Below are positions 5,687 through 9,861 of a DNA stretch of 9,861 nt, piece after piece. This stretch comes from UBA1275 sp038124025 (GTDB lineage Bacteria > Bacteroidota > Rhodothermia > Balneolales > Balneolaceae), in assembly GCA_038124025.1 (NCBI GenBank), contig JAYPBC010000045.1, forward strand, positions 1 to 9,861. The letters are read 5' to 3'. Each line of letters begins with the position of its first letter. Position 1 is the stretch's first letter. The notes beneath the pieces were generated by a model, which did no database searches, was not told where the DNA came from, and was given only the letters and a program-made list of their open reading frames with translations. The translations under genes were made by a program, and so were the position numbers.

Positions 5687-6178
5687 ATGTACGCGATTGT
5701 AGAAATTGGTGGACACCAATACAAAGTATCCGAAAACGACACCTTATTTGTTGACAAACAAAACGTAGAAGGTAATACACTAAATTTTGATCGGGTACTT
5801 TTAGTAAAGGAAGACAGCGGCGTGAAAATAGGCACACCTGTGGTCGAAGGCGCAGAAGTTACTGCGACTTTGCTTGATACCGTGAAAGCCGACAAAGTAT
5901 TGGTCTTCAAAAAGAAAAGAAGAAAAGGATACCAGAAATTAAATGGTCACCGCCAAGTGATGTCGCAAATTCAAATCGACAGCATCACCTTAGGTGGAAC
6001 CAAGAAAAAAGCTGCAGCAAAAAAAGAAGAGCCTAAAGCAGAATCTGCTCCGATAGCTAACGAAACGGCGGATCTTAGTTCTATGAAAGTAGCTGAACTT
6101 AAGGCACTAGCTAAAGAGCGAGGTATCGAAGGATACTCAAGCATGAAAAAAGCTGAACTCATCGAAGCACTACGATAA
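5687..6178 (+). CDS. rplU: 50S ribosomal protein L21 with C-terminal Rho_N/SAP-like extension
   Basis: Large-subunit protein that binds 23S rRNA; 163 residues, against about 103 for the minimal protein. Residues 1-104 are canonical L21: MYAIVEIGGHQYKV at the N-terminus and the basic signature VFKKKRRKGYQKLNGHRQ at 73-90. A lysine/alanine/glutamate linker (about 105-128) leads to residues 129-162, DLSSMKVAELKALAKERG then KKAELIEAL, which looks like a Rho N-terminal/SAP-type helix-extension-helix nucleic-acid binding module. No frameshift or fusion artefact is apparent: linker and tail are in one frame with a natural stop. L27 follows 56 bp downstream, the usual bacterial order. No Shine-Dalgarno precedes the ATG. 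Confidence 0.95.
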   Translation: MYAIVEIGGHQYKVSENDTLFVDKQNVEGNTLNFDRVLLVKEDSGVKIGTPVVEGAEVTATLLDTVKADKVLVFKKKRRKGYQKLNGHRQVMSQIQIDSITLGGTKKKAAAKKEEPKAESAPIANETADLSSMKVAELKALAKERGIEGYSSMKKAELIEALR

Positions 6179-6234
6179 TAGCAATTACTTAGCAAAAATT
6201 AGTTAATAGTAACCGACTCAAAAACTAAACGGCA

Positions 6235-6495
6235 ATGGCACATAAGAAAGGTCAAGGTTCAACCCGAAACGGACGCGATTCAAACTCAAAGCGACTAGGT
6301 ATTAAACGATTTGGCGGCGAATTCGTACGCTCAGGCGGAATTATTGTACGCCAGCGTGGAACCAAATTTCATCCAGGTACAAATGTAATGAGAGGCGGCG
6401 ATGACACTTTGTTTGCAACGTCTGAAGGAACAGTAAGTTTCTCCAAATCTAAAGGTGGGAGACGTTTCGTGCACGTTGAGGCGATTGCTAGCTAA
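6235..6495 (+). CDS. rpmA: 50S ribosomal protein L27
   Basis: Large-subunit protein whose N-terminus reaches towards the peptidyl-transferase centre. It has 86 residues, the normal length, with the conserved start MAHKKGQGSTRNGRDS, LGIKRFGGEFVRSGGIIVRQRG (residues 21-42), then KFHPG and a VSFSK C-terminal block. The N-terminus is directly MAHKKG, so there is no cleavable leader of the Prp-processed Firmicutes type. It follows rplU by 56 bp without an obvious promoter, so the two form an operon ended by the terminator at 6572-6606. Confidence 0.97.
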   Translation: MAHKKGQGSTRNGRDSNSKRLGIKRFGGEFVRSGGIIVRQRGTKFHPGTNVMRGGDDTLFATSEGTVSFSKSKGGRRFVHVEAIAS

Positions 6496-6517
6496 ATCGT
6501 TTATTTGGTTTATTACG

Positions 6518-6540
6518 TTAGCCCATGGGTAATTGGCTAA
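6518..6540 (+). other. Small inverted repeat after rpmA
   Basis: TTAGCC (6518-6523) and GGCTAA (6535-6540) form a perfect 6-bp stem around an 11-nt loop. CCCATGGG (6522-6529) overlaps it as a separate perfect palindrome. It has no U-tract and lies between the rpmA stop and the main terminator; it may stabilise the transcript 3' end or be chance. Confidence 0.3.
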
Positions 6541-6571
6541 GCCAGCACCCACTACACACCCATTTTAAAAA

Positions 6572-6606
6572 AGCTTTATTTCTAGCGCAGAAATAGAGCT
6601 TTTTTT
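6572..6606 (+). terminator. Intrinsic terminator of rplU-rpmA
   Basis: AGCTTTATTTCT (6572-6583) pairs with AGAAATAGAGCT (6589-6600) over 12 bp with a single U-G pair, closing a five-base AGCGC loop. The 3' arm runs into T6600-T6606. The preceding A-tract (6567-6572) makes the structure potentially bidirectional. It lies 76 bp after the rpmA stop and upstream of the FAH-family gene, so it isolates the ribosomal operon. Confidence 0.88.
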
Positions 6607-6643
6607 ATGTCCAAGATTCATTAGCGATTTGTATTTTAAACGT

Positions 6644-7369
6644 ATGACAAGCACTACTTTTCACCCTAATTGGCCAACACTTAGTGGTTTACAAACCTCA
6701 GATGGCAACGAGCTTAGCGCAGCAAGTATCTACTGTATTGGACGCAATTTTGCCGAACATGCCGCTGAAATGAACTCCCCTATCCCTAAGGAGCCCCTCA
6801 TTTTTACCAAACCCATTGGATCGCTATTAGTGGGCGCCGAAGCCACCGTCGAAGTACCGGCTCAATCCAATGAAGTTCATCACGAGATAGAATGGGTCGT
6901 TGCCTTGAGCAAAGGCGGTAAAAATATTCCCGAGCATATCGCTTGGGAGTATGTTGCAGGTTGGGGCGTCGGCATTGACTTTACGGCTCGGGACCTCCAA
7001 GCCGCTGCTAAAAAAGCAGGTAAGCCATGGGCGGTCTCCAAAGGCTTTGACGGCTTTGGTCCGGTGAGCCCATTCACCCCGAAGCCAGCATCTTTCTCAC
7101 CCTTACACTTAGGCGATTACCAACTCGAACTCACAGTCAATGGTCGCATTCGACAACAGGATACACTATCCAACATGTTGTTCACATTACCTGAGTTAAT
7201 TCATTATCTCTCCACCCTATTTACCCTTCGCCCAGGTGATATCCTATTCACTGGAACCCCTTCAGGGGTATCCCAAGTTCAAGCAGGCGATCAGTGCCGT
7301 GCCATCTTAAGAAATGAGGCTGGCGAGTTAGCCTCTCGTTTGGATGTTGAAATTAAAGCGGCTCAATAG
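6644..7369 (+). CDS. Fumarylacetoacetate hydrolase family protein (acylpyruvase/FAHD1-YcgM type)
   Basis: Cytoplasmic Mg/Mn-dependent hydrolase of 241 residues that splits C-C bonds in beta-diketo acids; closest recalled relatives are FAHD1 and YcgM (acylpyruvate hydrolase/oxaloacetate decarboxylase). Key residues are YCIGRNFAEHAAEM (30-43) with H39 and E42 equivalent to FAHD1 His30/Glu33, metal ligands E81 and E83 in HHEIEW and D112 in GIDFTARDLQ, and K134 in AVSKGF. LTVNGRIRQ, the SNMLF segment and DILFTGTPSGV (199-209) complete the family pattern. A complete ligand set argues for an active enzyme. ATG at 6644 is preferred over an in-frame TTG at 6629, which adds only MYFKR. The promoter is not identified; it follows the terminator at 6572-6606. 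The 3' end overlaps the M23 gene. Exact substrate cannot be told from sequence. Confidence 0.92.
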   Translation: MTSTTFHPNWPTLSGLQTSDGNELSAASIYCIGRNFAEHAAEMNSPIPKEPLIFTKPIGSLLVGAEATVEVPAQSNEVHHEIEWVVALSKGGKNIPEHIAWEYVAGWGVGIDFTARDLQAAAKKAGKPWAVSKGFDGFGPVSPFTPKPASFSPLHLGDYQLELTVNGRIRQQDTLSNMLFTLPELIHYLSTLFTLRPGDILFTGTPSGVSQVQAGDQCRAILRNEAGELASRLDVEIKAAQ

Positions 7370-9476
7370 CATGACCATGGTTCCATCTCCCTTCGTTGGC
7401 ATTCTACTTTTTTTATGCAGTATATCCGCACCAGTCACAAGCTCCACAACCTATCCGGCAACGGATTTCACCATGAGCAATATTTCGGGCCGCATCATCG
7501 ATCCCGCAACCGACCTCGCACCAGACTTTTCATTAATTGCCGATACTTCTTTTGTGCCAAACTACCGCTGGCCGGTTGATGTATCACGACATCTATCGGG
7601 CACCTTTGGAGAAACCCGCTCCGCTCATTTTCACAGCGGATTGGACATCAAAACCTGGGGACGTGAGGGCTATCCCGTATTTGCTACCGAAGAGGGCTAC
7701 ATAAGCCGGATGGCTATAAGCGCACGCGGCTATGGTAAAGTACTATACGTCACCCATCCTAACGGCTACACCAGTGTGTACGCCCACCTACAAAGGTTCT
7801 CACCCGAACTTCAGGCTTACATTGATTCGGTCCGTATGGCGCGAGGCTATCGTTTTGAAATAGACATCGACTTAGGCTATGCATCCAATACTCAGTCACG
7901 AAAAACATCTGGCCACTTATTTCCGGTTACAAGGGGGCAGCGCATTGCCTACACCGGTTCTACTGGAATTGGCCCCCCTCACCTTCACTTTGAGCTTCGA
8001 AATCCGCAAGAGCGCGCTTTAAATGCACTTGAGTTTGGGATAACTATTAAAGATCAAATTCCTCCCACCATACGGTCGCTCATGGTCATTCCGCTTGCGG
8101 CCAATAGCCGAGTAGAAGGCCTCACTGAGCGACAAGTTTTCGGCTTGGTGTCCACCGATCCCGATTTTCCTAACCACGCCCATTTTGGACGAATTGGTGT
8201 TCAAGGGCCGGTAGGTGTAGCCTTTGATATTTTTGATGGCGCGGATGAGGTAAATAATAAATATGCGTTTTATCAAGCATGGCTGGTTGATCATGGCCAG
8301 GAACGTTCTACCAGCTCTGCCGATACGGTCGTGTATCAACGAATCGATGCGGTAGATTTTGAAGATGGAGGAGCGATGTTTTTTGATCGGTTGTCCCCTC
8401 CTTCCTCTAGAAGACGAAGTTTTCAAGCTTTTTTTCCACAGGATGGCCCTGAGATTCCCTTTTATAAAACGATGAAATCCAGTCCTGGTGTGGGACTAGC
8501 CCTAAATAACGAGCCCGGTCAGTCTCGACGTTTCGAACTTATTGTGCAAGATTATTTCGGCAATGAATCCAGAGCAAACTATCTACTCGAAGTGGATAAA
8601 CCCGATAATCACAATCAGAAGGATATTGCTGAATATGCCTCGAACATCCACCCTAGCGATTGGCAGTGGAAGCCGGACTGGATAGCCGTGAGTGATTCGC
8701 TTAGCTGGTCATTGGAGGCGAATAATCCAGATTGGGTACTTGCTCCATTCAGTACCACTCAAACCGGACACTGGTTTCAAGACCAAACCATACATACGAT
8801 TAGAAGAGTCAATCCTGAGCAGCCACACCGAGTCAGTACTCATGACCAAAGAATTCGATGGTATGCTCACCCACATACCTTCCCAGACACTTTAAGTATG
8901 GGTGTATTTCATGACGAGATACTCCCGACCAACCACACTGCACATCCCATCCCTATTCTTGGAATTTTACCCCTAGCTCTGCCCCAACAAAAACCCATCA
9001 CCGTAGAATGGTTCATAGGCGATTATCTAGAGGGGTACAGAAATCAAGAGGGACACATTCCCCAGCAGCTTGGACTGTATCGTTACGATCCTGAGGAGCA
9101 AGGCTATGCCAGAATTTCATCGCGTATCCTTGGCGGCACTCTCCGAGCACGCATATCTGGAAGCGGACTGTTTACCTTATGGGCAGATACCCTAGCCCCA
9201 AAAGCCTTTAACCTCCGGGTTCAACCAACCGTGTTCGGCACAACAGGAGTATACCTACGCTTCGATGAGGAACACTCAGGAATTCTAACTCAAGAATCAA
9301 CCATAACCGTGAACAACCAAAAAGGTATCATCGAGTTCGATTACGAAGAAGAGACCATGTTGTATTACCGACCTGCTTGGACGGCGCAGCGGGGTGATAC
9401 CCTAGAGATTAGCTATCAGATTTTAGATGGAGCCGGCAATCGTGTTGAAAGGCAGACCACACACATAGTCCGATAG
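7344..9476 (+). CDS. Exported M23-family metallopeptidase with long C-terminal region
   Basis: Predicted zinc endopeptidase acting on peptidoglycan cross-links in the envelope; 710 residues. The N-terminus MLKLKRLNSM and a hydrophobic stretch (about 16-30) form a Sec signal. The LytM/M23 domain spans about 84-230: HFHSGLD gives ligands H97 and D101, VYAH gives H147, and PPHLHFE gives H213 and ligand H215. All catalytic positions are kept, unlike scaffold LytM proteins such as EnvC or NlpD. An insert of roughly 35 residues between H147 and H213 (around 152-197) matches my recollection of Bacteroidota M23 proteins. Residues 240-710 contain beta-rich Ig-like/beta-sandwich stretches of unknown role. 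ATG at 7344 overlaps the FAH gene by 26 bp and supplies the K/R-rich signal n-region; ATG 7371, 1 bp after the FAH stop, would lack those charges. The FAH overlap implies cotranscription. Confidence 0.9.
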   Translation: MLKLKRLNSMTMVPSPFVGILLFLCSISAPVTSSTTYPATDFTMSNISGRIIDPATDLAPDFSLIADTSFVPNYRWPVDVSRHLSGTFGETRSAHFHSGLDIKTWGREGYPVFATEEGYISRMAISARGYGKVLYVTHPNGYTSVYAHLQRFSPELQAYIDSVRMARGYRFEIDIDLGYASNTQSRKTSGHLFPVTRGQRIAYTGSTGIGPPHLHFELRNPQERALNALEFGITIKDQIPPTIRSLMVIPLAANSRVEGLTERQVFGLVSTDPDFPNHAHFGRIGVQGPVGVAFDIFDGADEVNNKYAFYQAWLVDHGQERSTSSADTVVYQRIDAVDFEDGGAMFFDRLSPPSSRRRSFQAFFPQDGPEIPFYKTMKSSPGVGLALNNEPGQSRRFELIVQDYFGNESRANYLLEVDKPDNHNQKDIAEYASNIHPSDWQWKPDWIAVSDSLSWSLEANNPDWVLAPFSTTQTGHWFQDQTIHTIRRVNPEQPHRVSTHDQRIRWYAHPHTFPDTLSMGVFHDEILPTNHTAHPIPILGILPLALPQQKPITVEWFIGDYLEGYRNQEGHIPQQLGLYRYDPEEQGYARISSRILGGTLRARISGSGLFTLWADTLAPKAFNLRVQPTVFGTTGVYLRFDEEHSGILTQESTITVNNQKGIIEFDYEEETMLYYRPAWTAQRGDTLEISYQILDGAGNRVERQTTHIVR

Positions 9477-9544
9477 CTCTACTGGCTACAAATGGTGAAA
9501 GAGTTTATAATCAACAATTTAGCGACGCCCTAGGTTGGTATTAA

Positions 9545-9571
9545 TTCAATCTATCCAGTTCCTAGATTGAA
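9545..9571. terminator. Hairpin between the convergent M23 and ridA genes
   Basis: TTCAATCTA (9545-9553) and TAGATTGAA (9563-9571) form a perfect 9-bp stem with a nine-base loop. It starts 69 bp after the M23 stop and overlaps the ridA stop codon (minus strand, 9562-9564). There is no clear U-tract on either strand, so it is at best a weak bidirectional terminator or a 3'-end stabilising structure. Confidence 0.45.
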
Positions 9572-9861
9572 GCAATACAGCTTATCTCAACCAGCACATT
9601 CTTAGGCAGAGTCTGAACCGCCACGGTTTCCCTAGCAGGTGGGTTTTCGGTGAAAAACGCGCCATAGACTTCGTTAACGACGCCGAAATCATCCATACTA
9701 TCCAAAAATATAGAGCATTTAATCACTTTTGAAAAATCAGACCCCGCCGCACGGAGAACCTCAGCCAGATTTTTCATGACCTGTTGAGCCTGGCTTTTGG
9801 CGTCTTCTCCCACGATCTCCATCGTATCTGGATTTAAGGCAATTTGTCCTGAACAATAGAC
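9562..9861 (-). CDS. ridA: RidA family reactive-intermediate (enamine/imine) deaminase, 5' end outside window
   Basis: RidA (YjgF/YER057c/UK114) proteins hydrolyse reactive enamine/imine intermediates released by PLP enzymes such as threonine dehydratase, working as cytoplasmic trimers. The frame is open to the right edge: 99 residues are visible, beginning VYCSGQIALNPDT, which is the family block usually found about 15-20 residues from the N-terminus. The ATG at 9822 is therefore internal. Family hallmarks are NLAEVLRAAGSDFSKVIK, VNEVYGAFF, the PARETV arginine that binds the substrate carboxylate, and LPKNVLVEI with the conserved glutamate. The key arginine and glutamate are both present, so a true deaminase (RidA subfamily) is likely. 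The gene is convergent with the M23 gene; its promoter is outside the window. Confidence 0.93.
   Translation of the reverse strand, partial: VYCSGQIALNPDTMEIVGEDAKSQAQQVMKNLAEVLRAAGSDFSKVIKCSIFLDSMDDFGVVNEVYGAFFTENPPARETVAVQTLPKNVLVEISCIASI

Noticed and set aside
6629..6643. TTG start for the FAH-family gene adding MYFKR
   Set aside because: ATG at 6644 matches the normal family length and a rare start is unnecessary.
8019..8426. 135-codon minus-strand open frame inside the M23 gene
   Set aside because: Antisense shadow of a long, well-supported gene; no recognisable motif or start context.
9820..9822. ATG (minus strand) as the start of ridA
   Set aside because: The SGQIALNPDT family block lies upstream in the same frame and runs to the window edge; this ATG is internal.
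1..9861. Mobile element, defence system, tRNA or rRNA genes
   Set aside because: No transposase, integrase, nuclease/toxin cassette, terminal inverted repeats or tRNA cloverleaf were seen on either strand; the genes are housekeeping or general metabolic and envelope types.

Overview
The window reads as an ordinary, densely packed stretch of bacterial chromosome, most likely from the Bacteroidota/Balneolota/Rhodothermota side of the tree. Three sequence features support this. Leader genes almost all lack a Shine-Dalgarno sequence and sit behind A/T-rich leaders. The M23 peptidase has the long insert between its YAH and HLH motifs that I associate with Bacteroidota-type proteins. L21 carries a C-terminal Rho_N/SAP-like tail. 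A complete, cleavable LexA argues for lineages such as Balneolota, Rhodothermota or cytophaga-like groups. This placement is inference; no 16S rRNA or other decisive marker is present.

Layout. Positions 1-1097 hold the 3' part of a fixC-like ETF:quinone oxidoreductase gene, joined by a 4-bp ATGA overlap to fixX, an unusually cysteine-rich ferredoxin-like partner. A 178-bp gap with a terminator-like hairpin follows. Next come a glutaryl-CoA dehydrogenase gene (1276-2481) and, 23 bp downstream, an exported alpha/beta hydrolase starting at TTG (2505-3746). Acyl-CoA dehydrogenases feed electrons to ETF, and FixC/FixX-type proteins connect ETF to the quinone pool, so the left third looks like one electron-transfer and acyl-CoA oxidation neighbourhood.

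The hydrolase converges on a secreted DUF1080 (3-keto-disaccharide hydrolase family) gene on the minus strand (3848-4708). The space between their stop codons is filled by six to seven degenerate 18-bp tandem repeats. These begin with the last six codons of the hydrolase and keep its reading phase.

A 222-bp divergent region separates the DUF1080 gene from lexA (4931-5584). It holds a sigma70-like promoter overlapped by a 25-bp imperfect palindrome, a plausible autoregulatory operator. Then come rplU (L21) and rpmA (L27), closed by a strong intrinsic terminator at 6572-6606. An acylpyruvase/FAH-family hydrolase (6644-7369) overlaps a large exported M23 peptidase gene (7344-9476). That gene converges, across a 9-bp-stem hairpin, on a ridA gene on the minus strand that runs off the right edge.

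I see no RNA genes, insertion sequences, CRISPR, phage genes or defence-system genes, and no convincing new multi-gene system. The points most worth a second look are the codon-phased repeat array, the nine-cysteine FixX, the lexA promoter palindrome and the L21 tail.
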